Shown: positions 11,547 to 21,003 of the stretch, piece after piece
Position numbering within the stretch: the stretch's first letter is position 1
How the letters are laid out: the number at the start of each line of letters is the position of its first letter
Assembly (NCBI RefSeq): GCF_037392515.1
Contig: NC_090282.1
Span: 58,490,843 to 58,554,842, forward strand
Direction of reading: 5' to 3'
Length of the DNA: 64,000 nt
DNA from: Haliotis asinina
Lineage: Eukaryota; Mollusca; Gastropoda; Lepetellida; Haliotidae
The notes under the pieces: model-generated
Told to the model about the DNA's origin: nothing
The model's database searches: none
What the model saw: only the letters and a program-made list of their open reading frames with translations
Position numbers and translations under genes: made by a program

Positions 11547-11552
11547 TATAAT
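11547..11552 (+). other. Polinton target-site duplication, left copy (TATAAT)
   Basis: TATAAT immediately precedes the left terminal repeat and is identical to 28520-28525, which immediately follows the right terminal repeat. A 6-bp duplication is the known size for Polinton/Maverick integration. Confidence 0.92.
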
Positions 11553-12010
11553 AGTAGATATAAATTTCATTCTACAGCACAGACAATAGAAACTATGTCA
11601 AAACAATGCTAAAACAATGCGGTAATTAGCTAAAACAATAGCCCATGACCCATATCCCTCATCCCTCATCCCTCATTTCGTGCTCCAATTAGCAAAGACA
11701 ATGAAACCAGTGACCGTAAATCCCCCATCCCTCATTTATCCCTCATCCCTCATCCCTCATCCCTCATTTGGCCCACATTTCATCCCAAAAATAGCTACAC
11801 GTGACAGTCATTATCTAAACATATCAATTTCATTGAGCCTAGTGATACATAATATCACCATGGTGAAAAGAAGTTAATGACGTTTAAGGAGAAATTATCA
11901 ATGGATGTTTCACGTCTATTCAAATAAGTTGTTTATACAGAACAGTCACGACAGGGTGGAATGACCGGTTGATACCCAGTGCACGGTGTACTCTGTAATA
12001 TAGAACAACC
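11553..12010 (+). repeat. Polinton left terminal inverted repeat
   Basis: It pairs with the reverse complement of about 28015-28519. In the outer 330 bp I count roughly ten substitutions, so identity is about 97 percent. Near 11922 the left arm lacks about 42 bp present in the right arm (around 28117-28159). Similarity fades inward near the ACTCTGTAATATAGAAC stretch at about 12000. Confidence 0.9.
11654..11768 (+). repeat. CCCTCAT heptamer arrays in left terminal repeat
   Basis: Two clusters of the 7-bp unit CCCTCAT (about 11654-11678 and 11728-11768) lie inside the terminal repeat, interrupted by TTTCGTGCTCCAATTAGC and related unique sequence. The mirrored arrays occur at 28305-28351 and 28397-28420 as ATGAGGG. 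Confidence 0.85.
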
Positions 12011-14396
12011 ATGAAAGGTGTCATGTGACTGGTTATCTTGGCGACGTCTCGACAGTGTCTTTATGATCTAGCGTTTTTTAATCAAGTCACATACAAAACC
12101 TAACCCATCGCGAACCCATTTCATGCGTTGTAATGAAACTTAATCAGCAGCAAGAGAAACGCTGTGTCATGCCCATGCACCACTTTTTCCGCCATTGCCC
12201 ATTGTGTAAAAAAGTGCTGACAAGTAGGTTTGATTTGTAGGTCAAGATGGTTTGATCTGTAGGTCAAGATGGGTTTGCTTTAAATTACTGTTTATTTAAC
12301 TGAGATGTGCAAGACCCTCCCTGCTATGTTTTCAAATTCAGTAGAATTAGTGATGAAAAGAAATTGTTAGCAGCAGACAGCTCGTTTTCCACATTTAAGA
12401 GTCTGCTAATTCGTTTACGTCTTAAAACGCACCACCGCTCGCAACAGCTTTAGTTGGAATATTTCACGTAATGCCTGTTCGTGTTTCATTTAATGCTCAA
12501 AGAACAGAGTACGAACTTAAAATTATAAAGAGTACTAACGCTTCTGATTCAATTACTTTGTAACACTTTACCGAATCTAAAATGTCTGTTATGTGATGTG
12601 TATCCTCAATGTTTCCACTCTTAATGAAATTCGTTATGATAATCATGCTGTAACAAGTGATAGATCGTTAGATAGAATCGTTAGAACGTACCTCGACTTT
12701 ACACAAACGTGAGAGTGAATTCACTAGCAAAGTGGGAGAGATTTTGATGCAAACATTACATGTTAAACCATGTGATTAGTGTTCTGTTGAAAAGTTGCAG
12801 AACCTAACGCGCAGGTACTTTGTAACTTTGATCATCATCTATGTTACCACAATCACGTATTAACTATCATGTGATTACTTTATCTGATTGATAAGTGGTT
12901 TATAATTCTGTTCGTGCGATCGCCTTGATTAAAGACGGTATTCACAAAATGATACATGTTGATAGGTGTACTGATAATGACCTTGTATCCTATTGTAGGC
13001 GACTACGAATTTTATGAGAACCAGAAATTCACAAAAAGTGTTCTTACCTACATCATAGTGTTGGATAAATTATTACTAAGATGTGAGAAGTACAAGTTTT
13101 AAAATACGTTATTATCACTGCGCTGTTAGTATCATGATGGGTGGTAGATATTCTGCGAGGCAATCTAAATGGACACATGAATGGCGGTGCTTGCACAATG
13201 TTTCTCACCAACGGGAACACGTGCTTACCCGCTCACTGAGTTTGTTTAGTTAGTCTTGAATATATGCGTGAGGCGAGTTCATTCTAGTAAGCATATCGTC
13301 TTGAATGAAAAGCGGTGAAGGTAGACGACGGGTGATAGGTTAGGTTACACCTGTAGCTATGGCCTGACTTTAATCATATTGTTCGCTCGACAACCGGGTT
13401 CATTCCGGTTAAAGCGGCGAGCTGGTGATAGTGATCTGAAACGTTCCTCCGGCTTCGTTAGTTATGAATGAATTTACTCATATGTTCACCAAAACCAGCT
13501 TCTCACAATGCGGTGTCTAATACATTTATATAGATTACTGTCTTGAGTAAGTCACATTTTTTGTCTTAAACAGTTTATATAATTGTGTGTGTAAAGTCTA
13601 ATTATAGCAAGAAGGGTTTTTTTTCAAATTATTTGCAAATCCGATTTAGAACACACTGATATACAGTGCGACGTCACTACCACTCATCCAATCACGCCCC
13701 TTCTCATGTAATGATGTAGTACTCCTACCGTAAAGTTACTTAACATTAATTCTGTTAAAAACCGTTACACACATGAGTTCTTCTTACAAATTTTATTATT
13801 TCAGAAGTGGTACGAGTCTGCACAACCACGTTGTCGCTGATTGTGCTGAATGTATGATTGTGCTGAGTGTATTCGCAATCGATGTGGCTGTCTTGATCCG
13901 TACCATCCGAGATGATAATATCCCTTGTAGTCTGTCTCACAGCCCCCGAACCACATTATTTCCCAAACACCATAGCCCTAGCTGCAGCGCTCAAGCCCTA
14001 TAATCTCTGGTCTCCCTGATGCTCCTTTTGAATTTGAATGTGTTTGTGTGTTACTATCAAAATGATATGTATTCAGAAACTAAGCGTTAGTCTACATTTC
14101 CTGTTACTGTCAGAAGGTATCAAGGGATCCTCTTGATGCAGTGACACAGTGTCAGGCACGGGTCCCCTACGCTTTCCCCACAACACCAGCAAACAACGTC
14201 CTTGTAATAAGACACGTACCACACTGAACGCGGGGTGAGGTTTGGTCGTCAGGAATGAAAAGGAATTATTAATTTAATAAAACGAATAATTACTTTGAAA
14301 AGTCTTGTTCTTATTCTTTGTTGGACTTTCACCCATAGTCTAGCAGTGTCGACTTCTCACTCTGTGTGCGCGCATGTGGTTCGATGGCTTGTGTCT
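12011..14396. other. Gene-free left arm of the Polinton
   Basis: About 2.4 kb between the terminal repeat and the polymerase promoter shows no long frame, domain or splice-linked exon I can support. Polintons usually carry genes close to both ends, so this stretch may have lost genes or may hold regulatory or replication sequence. Confidence 0.5.
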
Positions 14397-14397
14397 C

Positions 14398-14431
<34 letters not shown>

Positions 14432-14440
14432 CGCGTGAGT
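14397..14440 (+). repeat. (GT)n followed by (GC)n tract
   Basis: Alternating purine-pyrimidine DNA: about 13 GT units run directly into about 6 GC units, then GTGAGTGT. Such sequence can adopt Z-DNA. It lies about 270 bp upstream of the polymerase TATA box. Confidence 0.9.
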
Positions 14441-14707
14441 GTCCATGTGAATCCGCGCATATACAAGAATATCAGTCAAGACAACATCATGAGTGATGGT
14501 GAGCAGTATATATGAGCGACACACCCCTCTATCATTTCCAAAACACGTTGTATCAACGTCCCTGCATGTACCGAGCAACCACGTTGTACTGTTGAAAAAC
14601 AGAAGCGAAGTAATCGTGACACTTTTTCAAAACGTGGCGACCCCAGTCGCATCCCTCTTCCGATACAAGACATGAGAAATAGCAAGCAACATAGCGCACT
14701 TACACGG

Positions 14708-14717
14708 TATAAAAAGG
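14708..14717 (+). promoter_or_regulatory. TATA box of the polymerase gene
   Basis: TATAAAAAGG is a strong animal-type TATA element on the coding strand. Transcription would start about 30 bp downstream (near 14738-14745), ahead of a leader with a well-formed intron and the polymerase start codon at 15002. Confidence 0.6.
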
Positions 14718-14817
14718 ATAAGGTTATGCACGACCGGAAACACACTTCAACAGTCCGTCAAAGACTAGAGACAGTCAAGACTCGACTTCTTCAAGCGAAC
14801 GTACAAGCAACAGAGAA

Positions 14818-14914
14818 GTGAGTAACAATCAGAATACTTAGTCTTTGGCCTTTTTTGTGCATCATTTTTTAAAACATTGTTCGAAACGTTTTATTATAAC
14901 TTTAATTATTTCAG
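14818..14914 (+). other. Predicted 97-bp intron in the 5' leader of the polymerase gene
   Basis: The donor GTGAGT starts at 14818 (after CAGAGAA) and the acceptor TTTAATTATTTCAG ends at 14914. Both match animal consensus. Splicing would leave a leader of about 160 nt before the ATG at 15002. The sites are seen; splicing is inferred. Confidence 0.55.
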
Positions 14915-15001
14915 ATAAACAAAGAAGTTGGCGCAGAAAAAAGCATGCAATAGTGAATCGTATTCAAATTTTATAGTAGGTGAATAACAACAAATAACAA
15001 A

Positions 15002-18000
15002 ATGTCTGAGCAAATTACATGTCCTGTCTTCCAATGTGAAATTTGCAGACATTGTTTCAAACAGAAATGTCATTTGTTAAGACATCAGAGACATTGTGAA
15101 CGAGTGGGCATATTGTTTACCTGCAACCATTGCCATCGATCGTTTAATCGGGAAGACAATTTAAAACGTCATGTCAAAAGTTGTTCCGAAAATGTTGTTT
15201 ATTGTCGTCAATGTCCACATTGCTTTGAAAGGTTTAACAGCAAATTCGGTTATCAACGACATTCATGTAACTGTAAAACATCTCCTCCTGATGAACATAT
15301 TTGTCAAACGTATCATCAATCTTTCCCAACCTCTAAAGCATTAAGAATGCACACACATAAAACTGACCATGACATGTTGGGTGGTGGCAGAGGTAAACGT
15401 AGACAAAGGGCTAAAACGGCTACGCTATCTGTCCCTCCTCCTCCCCCACCTAACGCCCCTCCCGCCACCAATATCGCCTCACGTCCATGTTCAAGCCACT
15501 CCCTACAGGGAGATGTTAGAGACTATGACTTTGACGGACGGAATAGCACGGACCCACTGAATTTCATGATTAGTGAACAAAGTCAGGTTATTGATACAAT
15601 TGAGGATGAAATTCGTGAGAAAAAAGCCGTAAAATGGGGGTTGTGTCTCCATATTAGAATGGCCAAACCTAGTCGGGAAGATGAGAGCACAAGTTACCAT
15701 GAGGCTTATTTCAGAAGTGTCATGACTATAGCTACAGAGGGTAGTGACTTAAATGAACAGTATCTTGAAGCCGTACACAAGATGCTTCAGACGCTGGATG
15801 ATTATGAGGGGGTTCATTCTGGTTTGAATATCTCCGCCGTCGTACTTTTGAAACTCACTGTGGTAAAGTTTGAACCTTTCAAAGGCGGTAGTTATATTCC
15901 ACTACCTCAAACTCTTGTCAAGAAATCCAAAAGTATTATCAACATAAAAAATGGCGATAATCTTTGTTTTGCTTACAGCATTTTAGCAAAACTGTTTCCG
16001 GCTTCTCATAACAAAGAACGCGAGGGAAATTATCGTCCTTATTTAAACCGTTTGAATTTAGAAGGATTCACCTTTCCCATGACTTTAAAACAAATTCCTC
16101 GATTTGAAGTAGCCAATGAGTTGAGTATCAACGTGTATGGTTTTGAAGATAATACTTTGTATCCCATGTACATCAGTAATAGACTGGATGTAGATGAAAA
16201 CAGAAAGATTGATTTGTTGTTGCTTTCACAAGAAAGTGAGATGGATGATTTTGAAGGCATCTTAGGGTTAGAAGAACATGAACGTATGGACGTAGACGTT
16301 AAACCAAATACACATTACTGTCTCATTACCAGTTTAAGTGGGTTAGTCAGAAACAAGCAACGTAATAACCGCAGTCAGTTCATCTGTCGCAAATGTCTTT
16401 GGTGTTATACATCACAACAATGTCTGGATAAGCATAAAGACTACTGTTATGACAAAGCACAAAGAGTCGTTATGCCTAGTCCAGAGGATGAGGTGTATCA
16501 GTTTGGATTACGTTCTCAAAGCAAAACAGAACGAGCCAAGTTTGTTATCGTGGCTGATTTTGAGTCCTTGCTCATTCCAGAAAGCAACCCGGATAGTTCA
16601 CGAGTGAATAAACATGTACCTTGTGCTTATGCTTACAAAGTGGTGTGCACGGAGGAACGGTATTCGAAACCTGTACAAACCTATGTAGGAGAACAGGCAG
16701 CTGAGCATTTTATTGAAAGTATTTTAAGGGAATATGACAGCATCCAGACATTGTTGGATTCTATCAAACCCATGCAGCTCACTGTCCAAGATAAGATAAC
16801 CATCGCCAATGCTACTCATTGTGGTTTGTGTAGTGAACTGTTAGGTACTGATCGAGTGTTAGACCACGATCACCTGACAGGACGTTTTCGACAAGTTTTG
16901 CATAATCGATGTAACCTGAATTTTCAGTTACGCAAGAAAGTGGTTGTCATGCTTCATAACTCTGAACGTTATGATTCTCACTTGATACTGGAAGTAGCAC
17001 AACACTTTGGTGACAGAGACATTACAGTCATCCCTCACAACTCAGAACAGTTTCTATCGTTTACAGTAGATAACAATTTGGTCTTTTTGGATAGTTACAA
17101 ATTTCTGCAAAGTTCCTTAGATGCACTGACACAAAACCAACTGAACAAAGGCGTGGATTCATTTGTCTATTTGAAAGAACACTTCCCCCATCATGGAAAC
17201 ATGTTAACAAGGAAACTTCCCTTTCCTTATGAATACATGGATGGCTGGGGAAAACTGAATGAGACTTGTTTACCTTCTCAAGCATCCTTCTTCAGTTCTT
17301 TGTCTGATGAAAATATTAGTCAGGAAGACTATACATTTGTTCATGAATTATGGAAGGAGTTTGACTGTGAAACCATGAGCGATTTTGTCCGGCTGTATGT
17401 GAGTGTTGATGTGCTGCTATTAACCGACATCATAGAGACCTTCAGAACTGGGTGTTTGACAGACTATGGTCTTGACATTTGTCATTATTACTCCATGCCA
17501 GGTTTTTGTCTGGATGCTGCTATGAAAATCACAGATGCCAAACTTGATCTGTTCACTGATGTCGACACTTACAATTTCATTGAAAATTCCATTCGTGGCG
17601 GGGTGTCTATGATTAGCAAGAAATATGCAGTTGCTAACAATTATCACCTATCGGGTTTTGATCCACTGAAAGACACCTCCTTTCTTCTCTACTTTGATGT
17701 TAACTCTCTGTATGCAACAGTCATGCTACAACCGCTCCCCATTGGAAACTATCGCTTCATCAGTTCTGAAGAGTATGACAGCATTGACTGGGCAACTGTC
17801 GATACAGAAGGAGATACAGGTTACATCCTTGAAGTCGATTTGTTGTATCCCAAACACTTACACAAAGCTCATGCTGCTTTTCCCATGGCTCCTACACATG
17901 ATGACATTCTCTATGATGAGTTTTCACCTGCTCACCAGAAACTGTTAACTCATTTCAACCTACTCAAAAAATCGTTGCGTAAAGGTTCAAAGAAATCATC

Positions 18001-19015
18001 CGGTAAAAAACTCTTCACAACTCTAAAAGATCGTTCCCACTACGTGGTTCACTTCAAAACGTTACAGCTGTACCTGAGACATGGATTGATATGTACAAAA
18101 ATACACAGAGTGTTAAAATTTAGACAAGGAGCATGGTTGAAACCTTACATTGATCTTAATTTGAGTAACCGCAAAAATGCAATGGATGACTGTGATAAAG
18201 ATCGTTATAAACTCATGAACAACTGTGTGTTTGGACGGTTCTGCATGAATAAACGAAAGCATAAAACAGTTCAGTTGGTAACACAGAGATCTAAACTTCG
18301 AAAATGTGCAGCTAAGAGTAACTTCAAACAGGTCAAAATTTTTTCAGAAGACGTGACTGCAGTAGAGTTGGAGAAATTATCTGTACATTTAGATCAACCC
18401 ATTGCTGTTGGCTTCACCATCTTGGATTTAGCCAAATATGAAATTTACACTTTCTATTATGATGTCATGCAAAGGCAGTATGGGCCAGAAAGACTTGACC
18501 TTTTGATGACCGACACGGACAGTTTGTTTATGCATGTACATGCGCCTTCACATGATCCCCTTTTGGATCCTTATGTGTTCATGAAATACAATCAACATTT
18601 GTTTGACACTTCCAACTATGCACCTGATGATCCAAAAGGGTTATACTCGAATGAAAATCGCAAGGTAACTGGTAAAATGAAGGATGAAGCAGGCGGGAGC
18701 ATCATATTAGAGTTTGTAGGACTAAAAAGCAAAATGTACTCTTTTCTGATGCAAAAATCTAAAAACGTCATCGAAAAAAAGACAGCTAAAGGCATTAAGA
18801 AATCTGTCATCAAGAAATTTCTCAGACATGATATGTATAAACAATCATTATTTGAACAGAAGAGGTTCAGTTGTTCCTTTCACTTGATTCGATCATACAA
18901 TAACACTTTGTACACTGAGAGACAAAACAAAGTGGCATTGACACCAGTTGACGACAAGAGGTATCTGTTAGATGATGCTGTTCACAGCGTTCCATATGGA
19001 TATTCACCAATCTAA
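15002..19015 (+). CDS. Protein-primed family B DNA polymerase of Polinton (1337 aa)
   Basis: Replicates the linear element from its ends, presumably using a protein primer as in other Polintons and adenoviruses. In order: C2H2 zinc fingers in residues about 12-125 (CEICRHCFKQKCHLLRH, CNHCHRSFNREDNLKRH, CPHCFERF); a region with GDNLCFAYSIL and HYCLI that resembles a Cys-His thiol-protease fold (inference); another Cys-His cluster; 3'-5' exonuclease motif ADFES (Asp 519, Glu 521); an endonuclease VII-like insert from about residue 607 (CGLC, DHDHLTG, CNLNF); YDSHLI exonuclease motif; polymerase motif A DVNSLYATVM (Asp 899), motif B YKLMNNCVFG (Lys 1070), motif C TDTDSLF (Asp 1171 and 1173), then KSKMYSF. 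All catalytic acidic residues expected are present and no frame break exists. ATG at 15002 is the first in frame after the predicted leader intron. Confidence 0.96.
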   Translation: MSEQITCPVFQCEICRHCFKQKCHLLRHQRHCERVGILFTCNHCHRSFNREDNLKRHVKSCSENVVYCRQCPHCFERFNSKFGYQRHSCNCKTSPPDEHICQTYHQSFPTSKALRMHTHKTDHDMLGGGRGKRRQRAKTATLSVPPPPPPNAPPATNIASRPCSSHSLQGDVRDYDFDGRNSTDPLNFMISEQSQVIDTIEDEIREKKAVKWGLCLHIRMAKPSREDESTSYHEAYFRSVMTIATEGSDLNEQYLEAVHKMLQTLDDYEGVHSGLNISAVVLLKLTVVKFEPFKGGSYIPLPQTLVKKSKSIINIKNGDNLCFAYSILAKLFPASHNKEREGNYRPYLNRLNLEGFTFPMTLKQIPRFEVANELSINVYGFEDNTLYPMYISNRLDVDENRKIDLLLLSQESEMDDFEGILGLEEHERMDVDVKPNTHYCLITSLSGLVRNKQRNNRSQFICRKCLWCYTSQQCLDKHKDYCYDKAQRVVMPSPEDEVYQFGLRSQSKTERAKFVIVADFESLLIPESNPDSSRVNKHVPCAYAYKVVCTEERYSKPVQTYVGEQAAEHFIESILREYDSIQTLLDSIKPMQLTVQDKITIANATHCGLCSELLGTDRVLDHDHLTGRFRQVLHNRCNLNFQLRKKVVVMLHNSERYDSHLILEVAQHFGDRDITVIPHNSEQFLSFTVDNNLVFLDSYKFLQSSLDALTQNQLNKGVDSFVYLKEHFPHHGNMLTRKLPFPYEYMDGWGKLNETCLPSQASFFSSLSDENISQEDYTFVHELWKEFDCETMSDFVRLYVSVDVLLLTDIIETFRTGCLTDYGLDICHYYSMPGFCLDAAMKITDAKLDLFTDVDTYNFIENSIRGGVSMISKKYAVANNYHLSGFDPLKDTSFLLYFDVNSLYATVMLQPLPIGNYRFISSEEYDSIDWATVDTEGDTGYILEVDLLYPKHLHKAHAAFPMAPTHDDILYDEFSPAHQKLLTHFNLLKKSLRKGSKKSSGKKLFTTLKDRSHYVVHFKTLQLYLRHGLICTKIHRVLKFRQGAWLKPYIDLNLSNRKNAMDDCDKDRYKLMNNCVFGRFCMNKRKHKTVQLVTQRSKLRKCAAKSNFKQVKIFSEDVTAVELEKLSVHLDQPIAVGFTILDLAKYEIYTFYYDVMQRQYGPERLDLLMTDTDSLFMHVHAPSHDPLLDPYVFMKYNQHLFDTSNYAPDDPKGLYSNENRKVTGKMKDEAGGSIILEFVGLKSKMYSFLMQKSKNVIEKKTAKGIKKSVIKKFLRHDMYKQSLFEQKRFSCSFHLIRSYNNTLYTERQNKVALTPVDDKRYLLDDAVHSVPYGYSPI

Positions 19016-19034
19016 AAAATTGTAGACATTCACT

Positions 19035-19078
19035 ATGTATGTGAAGACATCTTTCCACAAGAAAACAGTGCTCAACAG
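19035..19078 (+). CDS. Possible short upstream coding exon of the 19.3-19.9 kb gene
   Basis: An ATG at 19035 opens a 44-nt frame that ends at a consensus donor (AACAG|GTATGT). If joined to the acceptor ending at 19305, the frame continues into the 198-codon frame, adding about 17 residues. Reading phase fits exactly, which supports a real exon; the downstream ATG at 19313 is the simpler alternative. Confidence 0.4.
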
Positions 19079-19177
19079 GTATGTGCTTCCTTTACGCATT
19101 TGACATGTGTGGAGACCTTTACTCATTCACCATATATTGCTTCCTTTACTCATTCATTATATATAATTTATCTAATT

Positions 19178-19261
<84 letters not shown>

Positions 19262-19305
19262 CTCCTTTTAGCTAGCTATTTATCAAATCATTAATTTATT
19301 TTCAG
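19079..19305 (+). other. Predicted intron between polymerase and the downstream small gene
   Basis: The donor GTATGT starts at 19079 and the acceptor TTAATTTATTTTCAG ends at 19305. The intron contains an 80-bp AT microsatellite. It begins 63 bp after the polymerase stop codon, so it belongs to a transcript of the small gene or to a readthrough transcript. Confidence 0.55.
19180..19259 (+). repeat. (AT)n microsatellite inside predicted intron
   Basis: Forty uninterrupted AT units. Long AT runs are hypermutable and length will vary between individuals. Confidence 0.95.
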
Positions 19306-19312
19306 CTTCAAA

Positions 19313-19909
19313 ATGAATGTTCAGAGATATGTGTACAGGCTGATCGGGACCAATGGTGAAATGCTGCGCGAAGGACAAACCATAAGAAGAACACGAATGG
19401 CTGCTTATCAAGCAGCACAGAGGGTTCTGCAGCGGCTCATGGAACAGGGTGTGATCGCTGCTAACACTGTATATCCTGTGGAAGTGCGTGAAATTAACAT
19501 CACAAGGCGATCTCTTGAGCGTGCTCGTGACTTGAGACACCATCGTCAAATGTTCGAGTCTATTCTTGAAACGCTCTACCTGAATGAACTCCAGACAAAA
19601 ATCAACAAATTGTGTGAAGACAATTGCTATGGATGTGAAATTGATCATCCATCTCAAATCCATCACCAGTGTGTGATGATGAATAGTGATGAAAAGGTGG
19701 AACGCTATTTTGAAGAAGCTCTGAGTGGAATATCTCATCAAAACATGTTGGAAAGTGCACGTCATCAACGTACACAACTCAGACTAGACTTCCATGATAG
19801 ATACACTGTCTGTTATGAAAACATTAACAGTTTGAACGCTGGTTTGCTTTCCAACACAGGAAAAGAGAAACTGCTGATGCTGACCAAACTCAACATGCGT
19901 TTACCATAA
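19313..19909 (+). CDS. Small Cys/His-motif Polinton protein (paralogue of the 26.6 kb gene)
   Basis: 198 codons from ATG 19313; the start could be 19035 if spliced. The N-terminal third is basic and helical. In the middle lies CYGCEIDHPSQIHHQC, a Cys-x2-Cys...His-x-Cys-type metal-binding motif preceded by an acidic helix and followed by Met-Met. I recall this HPSQ-containing motif from other unnamed proteins near Polintons, but no function is known. The minus-strand protein at 26605-27132 has the same layout (CFGC...HTC), so the element holds two divergent members. It shares the plus strand only with the polymerase, so it is probably an early or replication-associated gene. ATTAAA at 19988-19993 may end its transcript. 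Confidence 0.7.
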   Translation: MNVQRYVYRLIGTNGEMLREGQTIRRTRMAAYQAAQRVLQRLMEQGVIAANTVYPVEVREINITRRSLERARDLRHHRQMFESILETLYLNELQTKINKLCEDNCYGCEIDHPSQIHHQCVMMNSDEKVERYFEEALSGISHQNMLESARHQRTQLRLDFHDRYTVCYENINSLNAGLLSNTGKEKLLMLTKLNMRLP

Positions 19910-19946
19910 ACAACAAGACCAACTAGTCATTTAGTAATCCATTTTT

Positions 19947-19952
19947 TTATTT
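19947..19952 (-). terminator. Poly(A) signal for the minus-strand gene cluster at 20-21.4 kb
   Basis: The plus strand reads TTTATT, giving AATAAA on the minus strand, 37 bp past the stop of the 202-codon gene. The opposing plus-strand transcript has ATTAAA at 19988-19993, so the convergent 3' ends overlap. Confidence 0.55.
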
Positions 19953-19988
19953 CCTTGTACATAATATGTATAGAAGAATGGATGTACA

Positions 19989-20597
19989 TTAAAATGGTTC
20001 TATTGTTTTCCTTACGTTTGCCACACCAGGCACACCATGAGAAGCTTTGCGTTTTAGATATAAAGTATTTACAGTCTTCTTCTTTTTGTCTTTCTTTTGC
20101 CTGCTTTTCATGAGATGTTTAGGAACGTGTAAATGTCTCAAAAGTTTATAAAACTCTCTATATCCAACGGGTCGGTGACTCTCAGCACCTGCTTTCATGA
20201 TAAGAAAGCGGAGCAAGTCCACTATATTTGAACCATGTAATACCTCACCATTAGGTAACACAAGTCTTAGATCTTCTGTTAGTCCTATTTGACCATTCAG
20301 AATATTTTCTTTCACAAATATCCACAAGCTCATTAACTTCCCAATGGTCTTTGTAGACGAAACCCCTCGAATGATCTGCTCGGGGACACGAAGCATAAAG
20401 TCCATGTTATGTTCCATGACAGATGCAAACGCTTCATCACTAGAACCCTTATTATGATTCATCATCTTCAGATCTTGTCTCGTCAGAGGATTCTGATTCA
20501 GTATCTGATTCGCTGTCTGAGGAAGAATCTGTTCTTCTTGATTGTTCATCAACCTCTGGTAGGTCTCTCTTGTCAGAAGAACCATAGGCTTGCTCAT
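19989..20597 (-). CDS. Conserved Polinton/adintovirus-type protein with GSNIVDLL motif (202 aa)
   Basis: 202 codons from an ATG at 20597. A basic, largely helical protein whose middle reads LRLVLPNGEVLHGSNIVDLL followed by GYREFYKLLRHLHVPKHL, and a Lys/Arg-rich C-terminus. The Gly-Ser-x-Ile-x-Asp-Leu-Leu...Pro-x-Gly...Phe...Leu...Val-Pro pattern recurs, from memory, in unnamed proteins next to Polintons in many animals. It overlaps the 3' end of the upstream gene (20452-21003) by 146 bp in a different frame. Function is unknown; a virion or DNA-binding role is possible. Confidence 0.65.
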   Translation of the reverse strand: MSKPMVLLTRETYQRLMNNQEEQILPQTANQILNQNPLTRQDLKMMNHNKGSSDEAFASVMEHNMDFMLRVPEQIIRGVSSTKTIGKLMSLWIFVKENILNGQIGLTEDLRLVLPNGEVLHGSNIVDLLRFLIMKAGAESHRPVGYREFYKLLRHLHVPKHLMKSRQKKDKKKKTVNTLYLKRKASHGVPGVANVRKTIEPF

Positions 20598-21003
20598 TGT
20601 GAATCGATGAGAGGTATACTCGAAAGGATTTTATGCAAATGGGTAGAACCGAATGATGTGTCAGAATCAGCTCACGTTTCTCACGACTACTAACTGTCTT
20701 GCTGGCTAAAGATCGAATGCACTTCTTGTAGCGTGAGAGACGTATTTTATCACTGTGTGGTAAGGGTATGATTCCTCTCAAAATGTTAAATATAAGAGTA
20801 ATCACTGACATAAGCTGTTCACGTGAGGCATGTATTAACAAAGCCTTTCTTTGCCTGACACTAGCTTGTTCCAACATCATAAGAAAAGCTGAATGTTTTT
20901 GGAGCAGACCACTCATGTTGATGCTGTAGGGTAGCTGTTCCACTTTCAAATGAAGACACACATCTTTGGTTAGTGTTATTTGTCTAGAAACCCAAAATCG
21001 CAT
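20452..21003 (-). CDS. Polinton core-protein-like gene (pX-like family, 183 aa)
   Basis: The start chosen is the ATG at 21003; the longer frame upstream overlaps another gene and lacks family features. The protein reads RQRKALLIHASREQLMSVIT, then IPLPHSDKIRLSRYKKCIRS, LASKTVSSREKRELI and HHSVLPICIK. This is the Arg-Lys-Ala-Leu-Leu...Lys...Leu-x-Arg-Tyr-Lys-Lys...Leu-Ala...Val-Ser...Lys-Arg layout of small basic proteins that accompany Polinton capsid genes and have been compared with adenovirus core protein pX. The tail is a Ser/Asp/Glu-rich acidic stretch. It overlaps the genes on both sides. The pX link is recalled, not computed. Confidence 0.6.
   Translation of the reverse strand: MRFWVSRQITLTKDVCLHLKVEQLPYSINMSGLLQKHSAFLMMLEQASVRQRKALLIHASREQLMSVITLIFNILRGIIPLPHSDKIRLSRYKKCIRSLASKTVSSREKRELILTHHSVLPICIKSFRVYLSSIHNEQAYGSSDKRDLPEVDEQSRRTDSSSDSESDTESESSDETRSEDDES

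Noticed and set aside
11680..11877. 65-codon protein found in both Polinton terminal repeats
   Set aside because: The same peptide arises at 28195-28392 because the arms are inverted repeats, and the heptamer array creates the open frame; no domain is seen.
13384..13430. tRNA-like or attachment hairpin (AACCGG...CCGGTT)
   Set aside because: A 6-bp stem alone is weak evidence and no flanking tRNA features exist.
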